Shown here: positions 52,686 through 63,633 of the stretch, piece after piece | How positions within the stretch are numbered: position 1 is the stretch's first letter | Layout of the letters: each line of letters begins with the position of its first letter | Source: Flaccisagitta enflata | Lineage: Eukaryota; Chaetognatha; Sagittoidea; Aphragmophora | Length of the DNA: 64,000 bases | Assembly: GCA_965153355.1 (NCBI GenBank) | Contig: OZ231127.1 | Location: forward strand, 3,410,001-3,474,000 | Direction: 5' to 3' | Notes under the pieces: model-generated | Database searches by the model: none | What the model saw: the letters and a program-made list of their open reading frames with translations, nothing else | Told to the model about the DNA's origin: nothing | Position numbers and translations under genes: made by a program

Positions 52686-55600
52686 GTAAGTGCTTCCGCC
52701 TGTCATTGGTCAGTTTGTCTGACATCACTTATCATATACGTGTTTCTTCATGTCCTCAGAGGAAGTAGGTGGGGGACTGCCTCTACCAGGTAAGTGTTAC
52801 TGTCACATGTCTGTCATGTCTGGCCGCTTAGTCTGGCCGGTTAGTCTGGCCGGTTAGTCTGGCATCACTTCTCAATTCCGTTTTTTTTTCCGTTGACGCC
52901 GCCGCTGTTCTTAGGGGAAGCTGGCGGAGGACCACCGCTTCCGGGTAAGCGCATGCCGGTCATACACGTCAACCACTGACGGGTAAGTGCCATTGATTTG
53001 CGGGCATTTTGCAAAACATGGTCTGTCCTTCAGTGCGTCTATCTCCGCCATCTTTGCAGATAAACTGTTCCTCCATTCATCGAATTATGCTTTTTAGTCG
53101 CGTGCACGCGACTCTACAACCCGCTTTGTCCGTCGGTCGGTCGGTCGGTTGGTTGGTCGGTCCGTCACACTTAACCTTTTTTTATGATTTTATATCTTTG
53201 ACCTCACTGCTCCTGCCCAAGTGGTCTGGTGACCTCAAATATGGCCCCTGCCCACCTGCACGCGACTTCGGTAGCCGTGTATCCGGCCTCGTTTTTCAAA
53301 GACGGTAATCAGTATCGTTTTACAATTAGGACGATATATTGATTTTGCCGTTTCATGGTTTAACTAATCCAATGAGAAAAGGAAGAAAGGAGATCATCAA
53401 GGATAACAAAAAGGGAGCAACAATAAAGTTTAATTAATCATTTCCCTTCGTAATATAATTTTCTTCAGTCTCCACACTCGCAATCGATTATTGCTTAAAA
53501 TGCTCTCATTCTAAAAAAGATTTTTTATTCGTGATTCCTTGAAAAGAGATTAATTAAAACAGTTGAATCCACATATGAATGGTTTTTAAAGACACCATAT
53601 CTGAATTTAAATTAAAAAAACTGCGCATTTGCAATCCATTTCAAGTTTGCAACCGTGTATGCGCCACCCTTTAACCTGCAATGGTGTAGTGGCCACAAAT
53701 GTATTTTCTCCGACCACCCTGAGGGGACCTGCTTAACCACACCCAACCTATTCTTTCTACCATCTTGGCCATAAATATACGGACAGTAGGTGTATAAATT
53801 GATTTATTGACTAGAAGTGAGCAGCGAACATGTAAAAATGCATCTATCAGACTAATACTAGGTATGACTAGTAGGGCGGTTACCTGAAGGGTGAATTTGG
53901 CTCAAAATTTAAAATTCCTCCGCCATCTAACCATACATGCTATGCAGCATTTGGGCAGTAAATCAAGCAAGCAGAGGTCAGTATTTGATAAAGAAACCTG
54001 CACGGCAACACAATGGTAAAGTATATGAAAGCAATTTTACGCCCATTGAAACTCTATGGTGTTGCCGTGTGGGTTTTCTTTCCAGATACCAATCTCCGCT
54101 TGTCTCACTTCCTTTTTGGGCAGTGGCCCCAAAGGGCCGATGTCCTGTAGGACACAGGGGTGAATTTCCTTACGTCCGTCCGTACGTCCGTACATACGTC
54201 CCCCCCCAAAGCTTCTCAATTCTCAAATTCCCATTGAATAACATAGGAAAATGACAAAATGCAAACTTCCCATTGAATAACATAGAGAATTTACAAAAAA
54301 TTATAAAATTGCAAATTTCCCATTGAATAACATGGACAATTAACAAAAAATGAAGAATATGGGAAATTCCAATTGGATAACATGGAAAATTGATAAAGAA
54401 ATGAAAGAAAAAGAAATTCTCATTGAATAATATGGAAAATTGACAAGAAATTGTAAAAAATGTATGACTCCCATTAAATGCCATGGAAAATTGCGCCAAA
54501 GGCCTTAAATATGCCTTCTCAGGACGTAAGGAAATTCACCCCTGTGTCCTACAGGACATGGGCCCTTTGGGGCCGCTGCCCTGCTCTCACTCCACTTCTT
54601 CAGCTGATCACTCCAAGCAGGGCATCGGGTACCGCTGACTATGTGCGATCCTTGGATGACTTGTTAAATACGCTTTAGAGTGTATGGTTAGTTGGCTGAG
54701 GCGTTCTAAAATTTGACCACATTTGACCCTCCAGGTAGCCGCCCTAATGACTAGGTTGGTCATCCGCCCCTGTATGCATAAGCTTAGGCATCGACTCGTA
54801 GAAAGACTAGAGAAACTCTGGATTGATGTTGTTTCAAACCTTTTATGCGATTCATTTCATCCCTGCTTTGAATGTTGTTTTCGGGTGTTTCTGCAGGTTT
54901 TCCCTAGACGAATTCTCTGATGCACAGTCCTTGCTCATATCCTTTATCAGGCTTGCTCGTCTTTTTTTTAAAGGTCCGCCTCTGATGCGAATGGGGAGTC
55001 CTTACCATTGCCCACCAAAATTCTTGGCTGATGGAGACGGAGAGAAATGCTACTCATTTTCCACTTTCCCCGTTAATTGGTGAGTAGACCAAGATTTGTA
55101 GTAAAACAAGGCATCTACTGCTACTGGTACTACTGCTAATGCTGTAGGCTAGTTATTTCCACTGCTGGTCTTTGGATGCGTCCGTCAGGAACGCATCTCT
55201 AAAAGAGGTTCCGTCCGTCCGTCAGTCCGTCCGTCCATCCGTCCATCCGTCGATCCGTCCGTTGGTCCGTCCGTTGGTCGGTCGGTCCGTTACGCCTGTG
55301 CAAAAACCGTGTTTCTCGGCTGTTTTCGGCCACGGTGAGATCCTACACTGAAACAAATGATCATCAAACATGTTTTGAGAGTCCTTTCACCCGTCTGTTC
55401 GTCCATCTGTCTCTTAATACATATGTCACATGATCAATACACGCTGAGCTGAGCCGGACTTAGCTACCGCGGGGCCCTAGGCTTGACAGCTACCGCGGGG
55501 CCCCCTAGGCCTCTTGTTGCTACCTCCACGTTGCTGCCCCCCCCCTTACCGCCCCCTCCCCTTCGTTCATAATTAGTCGAGCTAAACTAGAAAGCCATAA

Positions 55601-56480
55601 AATTTTCTAAGCTTAAGAACCTACACTTAATTCCCACTCCAACGATTTTAAGGGACTAGGAATTTTTTTCATTTATCTGTGGAATTCTGTTGGAGCCAAT
55701 ATATAAAAGTGAATACCTAGGATTTAAGATGTTAGGATGGTGTAACAAGATTTTCTTTCTTTCTTCCTTTCTTTTTTTTTTCTTTTTTTTTTTCTCTTTC
55801 TTTATTTCTCTTTTTTTTTTTTCTCTTTTTTCTTCTTTTTCCTCTTTTTCCTCCCTTTCTCTCCCTTTTTTCCCAGGGGTAGGGGCTGTACCGCGGGGCC
55901 CCCCTTACCGCGGGGCCCTAGGCTTAAGCCTCTTAAGCCTATTGGGAAGTCCGGCTCAGACGCTGAGGCATAGCCCGGACGCATCGTTGCCCGGTCGGGC
56001 TTGTTGTGATCCTAATCATAGTGGGAATTAAACACCTATTGAACAAGGCCGGATACACGGCCAATCCGTAGTCGCTGCTGGTGGGCAGGGGCAGTAATGC
56101 GGGTGCGCAGGGGCAGTACGTGAGTGGGCGGGGGCTGTATTGACGGCAGGCAGAAGCTGTGATGGTCAGAAATCCGTTTTTCAGTCGATTTCGCGTCATC
56201 AAAGTTTTCGTGTGACAGACAGGCAGACGGACCTACTTAGGGACACACCCTCTTATAGAGTCGCTAGGCAGCTACTAAAAATGATGAAAGAGCCCCCAAG
56301 GAGTCACCCAAGGAGTCCCCCAAGGAGTCCCCCAAGAAGTCCCCAAAAGAGCCGCAAAGGAGCTCCCAAGTAGACCCAAAGGAGCCCAAATCAGAGATCC
56401 ATCATGCTCATTCTTACATTTACTTAACGTCATTTCCCTTTGTGTTTTCTCATTGTCAGTCTCTCTACACACTCTGTCTT

Positions 56481-56511
<31 letters not shown>

Positions 56512-58920
56512 GTCTGTCAGAAAAGAAAAGAAGACTTCCTAAGAATTCTCGATTGATGCTTTTACTCATTTTTGCTTATTTAATGCTTCTTCCTTCATTT
56601 TTCCATTATCGTATTCAAATTTCCTTCCATTAATTGTTGCCAGAAACGTTTCCTCTGCTCTAAGTGCAAGTTGAAGAAAAATGCAAATATATTGCAAAAA
56701 AAAAAAACTTTTACTGTCAAATACGTAATCGGGAAAAAAGTCAAAGTCAGTCTTTGACTTTTTGACATATTTGAGAGAAACATGGTTAAAGGTTTCAACC
56801 AAGCGAATGGGCCTTCAATAAAATTATTAGAGTGAGTAAATGTGATAATTCTCTTTTATTTGGCGCCAAGCAGAGTTCTATTAGATAAATACATTTCAAG
56901 TTATATTTGAGCATGCAAATACAAGAAAACATGTTCCTGAGTGTGGCTGACTATAGTTGAGGGTATTTGTGAGTATTCTAGCTCATCTAGCTCATTTAGA
57001 TCAATTTATACTGATATTAAATTAGAAAAATGAATTAATGTTTTGTTACTTGTCTGACCATGCAAATACAAGAAAGCATGCCAGTGGGCATAGCTGCTCA
57101 TCTGTGAGGGTGTTTTTCAGTACTCTAGCTCACTTAGTTCATTAAGCTTAATTTTTTTCAATTTTGAATGGGATAAATAAATGTTTTGATACGTGTTTGA
57201 GCATGCAAATTCAAGATCATGTCAATGAGCATAATTGGTCATCTGGGTGAGTGATTTTGAGTATTCTAGTTCATTGAGCTTGTTTGGCTGAGTCACTTTT
57301 TTCTCTAATTTTCAGTGCAATCAATACATACAATTGTTCTTGATTTAATATAACAAATAAAAAAATTGCAGTGACTGAAAACAAAAGCATGGTGAAAAGT
57401 GACCAATGTTTATGACTTTTTCCTCACGGCGATAGCCGCTATTACTGGTAGACCTTGATTTCTGCATTTCTATTTGTTTTGGTTTCTGTATCTATATTTG
57501 TCTTGAATTTTGTATTTCTTTTTGTTTTTGTCTCTGCATTTTTATTTGTTATGGTTCCTGTAATTCTATTTGTTATTGGTTTTTTTTTAGGTATGAAGCT
57601 CGGGAATTTTGTTCCGCTTTTTCTGCTTCTCTTCTTTCCATCGACCAAGCAAAGGAGCAATATTTGATCACGTGGCTCATTAAAGACAATCCAGGTAAGA
57701 CATAAGATACAATCTTAGTTAGACATGAAAGACAATATTTGTAGAACATGAAAGACAATCCTGGTAAGACATATATAACTATAAGACTTTCTTGGTAGGA
57801 CATGATAGACAATCCTGGTTAGACATATTATACAATCTTAGTAAAACATGATAGACAATCCTGGAAAGGCATGAAAGACAATCCAGGTATGACATGAAAG
57901 ACAATCCTGGTGAGACAAAACAAATATCATTCCTTGTAAGACATGAAAGAAAATCCTGCAAGGCATGAAAGACAATCCAGGTATGACATGAAAGACAATC
58001 CTATAAGACAAAAAAAAACAATCCTGGTAAGACATGAAAAACGATCCTGGTAAGACATGAAAGACAATCCTGGTAAGACATGAAAGACAATCCTGGTAAG
58101 ACATGAGAGACAATCATGGTAAGACATAAAAGACATTCCTGGTAAGACATGAAAGAAAATCCTGGTAAGACATGAAAGACAATCCTGGCAAGGCATGAAA
58201 GACAATCCTGGTAAGACATGAAAGATAATCCTGGTAAGACATGAAAGACAATCCTGGTAAGACATAAAAGACAATCCTGGTAAGACATGAAAGACAATCC
58301 TGGTAAGACATGAAAGACAATCCTGGTAAGGCATGAAATACAATCCAGCTATGACATAAAAGACAATCCTGGTAAAAAAAAAAAAAAAAAACAATCCTGG
58401 TAAGTCATGAAAGAAAATCCTTGTATGACATGAAAGACAATCCTGGTAAGACATGAAAGATAATCTTTGTAAGACATCAAGACAATCCTGATAAGACACC
58501 AAAAATATTCTTGGTAAGATATGAGAGACAATCATGGTAAAACATTGAAAACATTTCTGCACTGGTAAGACAAGTAAGACAATCCTGGGAAGACGTTGAC
58601 CATCAAATCCATCAAGGCAGAGTATGTTTCATGGAAAATTCAGCAACATACTATGCAAGAATGGCCATATACTATGCCGGAATTCAGCAGCAAACTATGC
58701 TCAAAATGATCAAATTTCACGTCACGCAGTAGCATATATTGCAATTGCGCCACAATCTCGAATCGGCTTTCTCTTCATTCCATCAGAAGACACCATAGCA
58801 GCCGTCTATGGCGTTTCCTCTTTCTTCAGTCCTCAAGCCTTTTGGGCTGAGAAAAGAGACTTATATGATAAGAGGATTGAGAAAGTATCAGGAGAATGTC
58901 AACATGTCAAGAGAGAGAGG

Positions 58921-59001
<81 letters not shown>

Positions 59002-60914
59002 AAATGTGAGAGGACAGAACTGATAGTGATACGTATGCACAAGTCAACTGATAAAAAACGCCTCGCATCGACAAGCAAAGAAGATGATCGCGGCATGAAG
59101 TGTCAAAGGAAGTCAAAGAGAACTTAGAAATGCTCTCCGCAATGGCAGGCACAAGATGAGAAAAGAAAAAAAAAAAAAAAGAACGATAACAGAAATAAAA
59201 CATAAAACAAATTTAAAATGTGGCTGACCGTCTGGTGGGTACAGTACGATGGGAGCAATGGCGACCTAGACTGGAGATAGATAGATAGATTTTAGGTATC
59301 TTAATTTTCATTGTATCATAAAATATTTGAGATCTAGGCTAATTAAAGGTTGCTCTATTGAGCGAATGCATATGCGTCTCTTAAACTTTAACTTGTGACT
59401 TGACCTCATCAAGACTTGATTTTTCAAGGTTGTAACTTATTTCATTAGATCAAGCAAAAAATCTTATATAGTTCTAAAAAAAAAAACCTATATTGGACCA
59501 TTTTTACAGGTTCTACAGCCATATTCATTAAACAAAAGTTATGCAAATTGTTTTTTTAGGTAAAACTTAAACGGGCCATAAAACCTATAAAATAGACCAA
59601 TTAAGCTGATTTTTTTTTATAATTATTTGAAATTTTCCACCCGATCTATTGAGATAGGTTAGAACTTTGAAAAATGAAGTCTTGATGAAGTCAAATCGCA
59701 AATATTTTAACTTAATAAAGCAATCTTTAATTAGCCTTGATCTAAAATATTTCCCGATAAAATTAGAATTAACACACCTAAAATCTATCCACCAGTCTAG
59801 GTCATCATTGCTTCCATCGTACTGTGAGCAGTAGATATTTGTAAGGACTCGTAGCGAGCATAAGCGAGCTTAAGAACTCTATCCATTAATGCCCCAGTGG
59901 TAACAACATATGCCAACCGCCCATTGACTTAAGTAAGTGGTATTCTTGCGGGAATCTACCGCTTATAGTACTGTAGGAAAAGGGGAGTGGAAGCTTTGGA
60001 AGCGCCATCAAAATCAATCGCTTCCCCATCCCCCAAATAAATGACGAGGTGTTAACACATACGCAGAAATTGGGCTGCAAACCGGGATATGCAACGACAG
60101 CATGAAAAGTTTACCACCAGGTGGCTCAATGAGGATAATTTAAAATTTGAAGTCCCCCCTAAAACCTTTGCGCTTGTACATTCAAAATATCAGACTAGAA
60201 GTAATGCTTTAGTGGTTTTACGTTATGACCTACAGTAGTACCCCGCCTCATCGGTCCCATTGGGACTGAAGATTTTTCACCTTTATCTCAGGTTTACCTT
60301 TAAAAAAAAAGGTGAAATCACATTAGAAACTGTCATTTGGGACCTTACAATGTTAACCTTTATTGATTGGGAACCTTTACAAGCGGGTCTGTTATTGCGG
60401 GGTCCCACTGACGGTAGCATCACGCGATATTTCAGGGGCGTTTCTAGTCAAAGAAGATCGCGTTTTGAAAGGGCCACTCGGTCGCTCGCTACATTCGTTC
60501 GCTCGCACCGCTCACTCGCTCCGCAGCGCTCCGCTTTGCTATGCTCACTCCATTCACGGGCTCGCTCACTCACTTCGCTCACTCCCTCGTGAGACAGTTA
60601 AAACTCTTGAATATGTTTGTTTGCTCGCACCGCTCGCTCTGTTCACCGGCTCGCTCACTCACTTCGCTCACTCCCTCGTGGGACAGTTGAAATTCTTGAA
60701 TATGTGTTCATACTGTTATCGCGTTTCACGGGAACAAACGCGTTTTTTGCGCTCACTAGAAACACGCCCTTCGTTATTTTGTCAGATCACCGACAAATCT
60801 CTACTTGGTGGACTGGAGGCAACGCGCAAACGGGCAAATGGATGTGGGCATCAACTCTGCATCTCAAACCATTCACTTTTGACCGATGGGCGGAAGGACA
60901 ATGGCAGGTAACTC

Positions 60915-60953
<39 letters not shown>

Positions 60954-61023
60954 TATACTCTGCATCTCAAACCATTCACTTTTGACCGATGGGCAGAAGG
61001 ACAATGGCAGGTAACTCACAGAA

Positions 61024-61064
<41 letters not shown>

Positions 61065-61128
61065 TATACTCTGCATCTCAAACCATTCACTTTTGACCGA
61101 TGGGCAGAAGGACAATGGCAGGTAACTC

Positions 61129-61163
<35 letters not shown>

Positions 61164-61231
61164 TATACTCTGCATCTCAAACCATTCACTTATGACCGAT
61201 GGGCAGAAGGACAATTGCAGGTAACTTACAT

Positions 61232-61278
<47 letters not shown>

Positions 61279-61342
61279 TATACTCTCCATCTCAAACCAT
61301 TCACTTTTGACCGATGGGCAGAAGGACAATGGCAGGTAACTC

Positions 61343-61377
<35 letters not shown>

Positions 61378-61441
61378 TATACTCTGCATCTCAAACCATT
61401 CAGTTTTGACCGATGGGCAGAAGGACAATGGCAGGTAACTC

Positions 61442-61484
<43 letters not shown>

Positions 61485-61548
61485 TATACTCTGCATCTCA
61501 AACCATTCACTTTTGACCGATGGGCAGAAGGACAATGGCAGGTAACTC

Positions 61549-61579
<31 letters not shown>

Positions 61580-61742
61580 TATACTCTGCATCTCAAACCA
61601 TTCACTTTTGACCGATGGGCAGAAGGACAATGGCAGGTAACTCACAGAAAGACAGACAGACAGACAGACAGACATATACTCTGCATCTCAAACCATTCAC
61701 TTATGACCGATGGGCAGAAGGACAATTGCAGGTAACTTACAT

Positions 61743-61785
<43 letters not shown>

Positions 61786-61849
61786 TATACTCTCCATCTC
61801 AAACCATTCACTTTTGACCGATGGGCAGAAGGACAATGGCAGGTAACTC

Positions 61850-61884
<35 letters not shown>

Positions 61885-61952
61885 TATACTCTGCATCTCA
61901 AACCATTCACTTATGACCGATGGGCAGAAGGACAATTGCAGGTAACTTACAT

Positions 61953-62003
<51 letters not shown>

Positions 62004-62071
62004 TATACTCTCCATCTCAAACCATTCACTTTTGACCGATGGGCAGAAGGACAATGGCAGGTAACTTACAT

Positions 62072-62117
<46 letters not shown>

Positions 62118-63176
62118 TTATACTCTGCATCTCAAACCATTCACTTCTGACCGGTGGGCAGAAGGACAATTGCAGGTCCCTTACTAATAAAGTACGCACT
62201 ATGTAAGGTAAAAGACATACAGACATATACTCTGTATCACTGGCTGGAAAAAAACATGGTCAAGTTGGTCAATAGGTGCGCCGGGTGGATCGTCAAGGGT
62301 TAACGTGACGGACAGATCCACAGACCAACAGACCAACTGGCAGTTATAGAGGTGCGTTGAAAAAGGCGTTGAAAAAAGTGTAAAATATGTGTGAAAAGGA
62401 AAGTGGGCGTGACGGATAGACAAAGCTTAGGAAGAATAAAGGAGCCGATGAGTGTTGAACCAATGAGGAAGAGGAAGAGGAAGAGGAGCGCTTTAAAAGC
62501 TGAACCAATGAGACACACGTGGGTTTAAGCTTAACCTAAGGGAGCTTAACGACCTAAGCTTCAACTTACGTCACAAAAGGCCGTCTGAGGATTCACACGA
62601 TCTTTAGTTTAGGTCTTTCAGTCAACTTACGTCAACGAAGGCCGTCTGAGGAATGAGGATTCACACGATCTTTAGTTTAGGTCTTTCAGTCAACGGATTC
62701 AAGTAATCTTATAGTCTCTTTGTAAACGATGTAACGGTGCAGTGGCACTACGTTTTGGAGATAAGAGTTGACAGTGAACAAACAAACAATTTCTGTTCAC
62801 CATATACCCAATGCTCCTAATAATTGTTGTCAATTGATCTGTTCAACAATTATTGCACCCGAATCAATGCCATCAAAATCGTTTTGCCAATTTATTCATA
62901 GAAGTTGATTACAATCATATTTAATGAATTCATAAGTATTTATTTGAAGGTTGACTTTCCCCAGTTTCCAAAATTTTCCAGGCCACGAGGGATGACACAT
63001 GCATCACATTCAAGTGCCATTATTGAACTTGTCCTTGTCCCTTGTCCTTTGTCCTTTTCCAGGCCACGACGGATGACACATGCATGACATTGGATTCCAA
63101 AGACAATTACCATTGGTTCTCTTCCGACTGCAATAATCTCAAGAATTTCATTTGCGAATTTGATTTAAAACGTTGA
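52529..63176 (+). CDS. C-type lectin domain gene, copy 2 (exons 52529-52685, 52760-52789, 52915-52944, 54974-55079, 57591-57694, 60786-60907, 63063-63176)
   Basis: Same gene as copy 1 with more of its 5' part. A coiled-coil exon leads into three hinge modules (EAGGGPPLPG, EEVGGGLPLPG, EAGGGPPLPG) and a complete six-cysteine CTLD. All phases agree (1, 1, 1, 2, 1, 0). The predicted product from this point is about 210 residues; signal peptide and start codon lie upstream and were not found. An oligomerising coiled coil plus flexible hinge plus CTLD recalls the layout of collectin-like secreted lectins, but this is not a collagen and the sugar-binding motifs are missing. No premature stop is seen. 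Introns carry large splice-junction repeats. Confidence 0.85.
52760..52789 (+). CDS. 30-nt hinge mini-exon 2 (EEVGGGLPLP)
   Basis: TTCATGTCCTCAG before, GTAAGT after; phase 1 at both ends. It encodes a diverged copy of the hinge module. The upstream ATCACTTATCATATACG is related to coding sequence of the coiled-coil exon (ATCACCTATCAAATACG), showing that the unit arose by duplicating an exon end plus donor. Confidence 0.65.
52915..52944 (+). CDS. 30-nt hinge mini-exon 3 (EAGGGPPLP)
   Basis: CTGTTCTTAG before, GTAAGC after; symmetric phase 1. It is nearly identical to 2,125-2,154 in copy 1. It lies just inside the start of the shared duplication. Confidence 0.65.
53091..53297 (+). mobile_element. 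Hairpin-ended repeat, AGTCGCG subfamily
   Basis: Counterpart of 2,301-2,513; palindrome at 53,096-53,113, far arm GCACGCGACT. Confidence 0.7.
54118..54581. mobile_element. MITE of the GGGCAGCGGCCC family
   Basis: Counterpart of 3,335-3,798, nearly identical. Confidence 0.7.
54974..55079 (+). CDS. CTLD exon 1, copy 2
   Basis: Acceptor T8 plus AAAG, donor GTGAGT. The same 106-nt exon as copy 1 with one silent change seen in FSTFPVN. Confidence 0.78.
55174..56005 (+). mobile_element. Hairpin-ended repeat, GATGCGT subfamily, copy 2 only
   Basis: The hairpin GATGCGT...ACGCATC (9-nt loop) then CTCTAAAAG and (GTCC)n open the element. Far arm GGACGCATC (55,977-55,985), a CCCGGTCGGG-type hairpin and CTTGTT close it. 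The empty site is at about 4,381-4,385 in copy 1, with no duplicated target bases evident. It contains a nested element. Confidence 0.7.
55449..55959. mobile_element. 511-bp hAT-like element nested in the hairpin repeat
   Basis: The termini CTGAGCCGGACTT and AAGTCCGGCTCAG are inverted. The 8-bp direct repeat ACGCTGAG flanks it (55,441-55,448; 55,960-55,967). The related sequence at about 12,797 has one uninterrupted ATGCTGAG. The body has ACCGCGGGGCCC repeats and T-rich sequence. An 8-bp duplication points to hAT-type transposition. Confidence 0.75.
56043..56278 (-). mobile_element. Hairpin-ended repeat, AGTCGCT subfamily, copy 2 only
   Basis: ACAAGGCCGGATACACGGCC, far arm GTAGTCGCTGCTGG, GGGCAGGGGC repeats, GACAGGCAGACGGACC, then the hairpin AGTCGCTAGGCAGCTACT (56,259-56,276) and AAAA. 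The empty site is at about 4,420 in copy 1. No target duplication of three or more bases is visible. Confidence 0.72.
57591..57694 (+). CDS. CTLD exon 2, copy 2
   Basis: 104 nt between TTTTTTTTAG and GTAAGA, encoding the same YEAREFC...LIKDNP as copy 1. The last codon is CCA instead of CCT (silent). Confidence 0.82.
57695..58590 (+). repeat. 23-bp donor-junction minisatellite, ~39 units
   Basis: Same unit and same anchoring to the exon-2 donor as 6,181-7,402, with a different unit order and number. Confidence 0.9.
58591..59241. other. Intron sequence with (GA)n at 58,914-58,998
   Basis: It contains a 167-codon open frame (58,624-59,127) that runs through the GA tract. The equivalent frame is interrupted in copy 1. 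I recognise no domain and do not call a gene. Confidence 0.45.
59242..59824. mobile_element. TA-flanked MITE (CAGTACGATGGGAGCAATG termini), longer form
   Basis: Counterpart of 7,996-8,393, with about 185 bp of extra interior. Inverted termini over about 70 bp. Confidence 0.8.
59826..59974. mobile_element. 149-bp copy-2-specific segment flanked by GTACTGT
   Basis: GTACTGT at 59,819-59,825 and again at 59,968-59,974 brackets sequence that is absent from copy 1, which has one GTACTGT. The ends GCAGTAGAT and ATCTACCGC are imperfectly inverted. It is either a tiny insertion with a 7-bp target duplication or a deletion in copy 1 between short repeats. Confidence 0.45.
60436..60769. mobile_element. 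GC-rich MITE (GGGGCGTTTCTAGT termini)
   Basis: It is intact here, whereas the copy-1 version is split by a 581-bp insertion. Its right end lies about 16 nt before the CTLD exon-3 acceptor. Confidence 0.75.
60786..60907 (+). CDS. CTLD exon 3, copy 2
   Basis: 122 nt between TTATTTTGTCAG and GTAACT; same protein as copy 1 (CTC for CTT at a Leu codon; GCG for GCA at an Ala codon). Confidence 0.85.
60908..62165 (+). repeat. Exon-3-end plus donor tandem array, twelve further copies
   Basis: Units of about 95-120 bp: (ACAG)n ending in CAGACATATACT, then the last ~60 nt of exon 3 and donor GTAACT. Variants ACTTATGACC/AATTGCAG followed by CTCCATC recur as a pair at about 61,190/61,290, 61,690/61,800 and 61,910/62,015, showing higher-order duplication. 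The final unit has a degraded donor (GTCCCT). Confidence 0.92.
62166..62981. other. Intron sequence of CTLD gene copy 2
   Basis: It holds a truncated AGGTGCG hairpin repeat (62,275-62,360) and one and a half copies of the GCCGTCTGAGGA repeat (62,580-62,815). The 3.1-kb block present in copy 1 between 10.34 and 13.45 kb is absent. Confidence 0.6.
62982..63062 (+). repeat. Single decoy copy of the exon-4 acceptor and exon start
   Basis: One 81-bp unit (exon-like start at 62,982) precedes the real acceptor, against six in copy 1. Confidence 0.85.
63063..63176 (+). CDS. CTLD exon 4, copy 2
   Basis: Acceptor TTGTCCTTTTCCAG; encodes the same C-terminal CTLD segment as copy 1 and ends FICEFDLKR stop. 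Confidence 0.88.
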   Translation, partial: ATTDDTCMTLDSKDNYHWFSSDCNNLKNFICEFDLKR

Positions 63177-63552
63177 TAGAACTCAGAGAAACTGAAAAAG
63201 TGAAAAAAAAATATTCGTGACTGTTTTGTATGTATGTTTCTTTAATCATTTGCTGTTATCGGAGAAATACGTGACAAGCTTAGAATGGATGTAGCTGTTT
63301 TTTTTTGTTTTTTTTTTTTTTGTTTAGCTGTCTGTCTGTCTGTCCTACATTTTGTTTGTATGTTTATTCATCTGCATGTATACCTGTCTGGAATTGATAT
63401 TTCTCTCCCTTCACCTTGTTTGCTTCTCTGACTCTGTCTGTTTCTGTCTGTCTATCTGTTTCTGTCTGTCTGTCTGTCTTTCTGTCTTTCTGTCTCTCTG
63501 TATCAGTCTCTGTCTCTGTCTCTCTCTATCTGTCTCTCTCTGTCTCTCTCTA

Positions 63553-63633
<81 letters not shown>

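Noticed and set aside
58624-59127. 167-codon frame starting MFHGKFSNILCKNG
   Set aside because: It lies in a lectin intron, runs through a (GA)n tract, is interrupted by a stop in copy 1 and has no recognisable domain.
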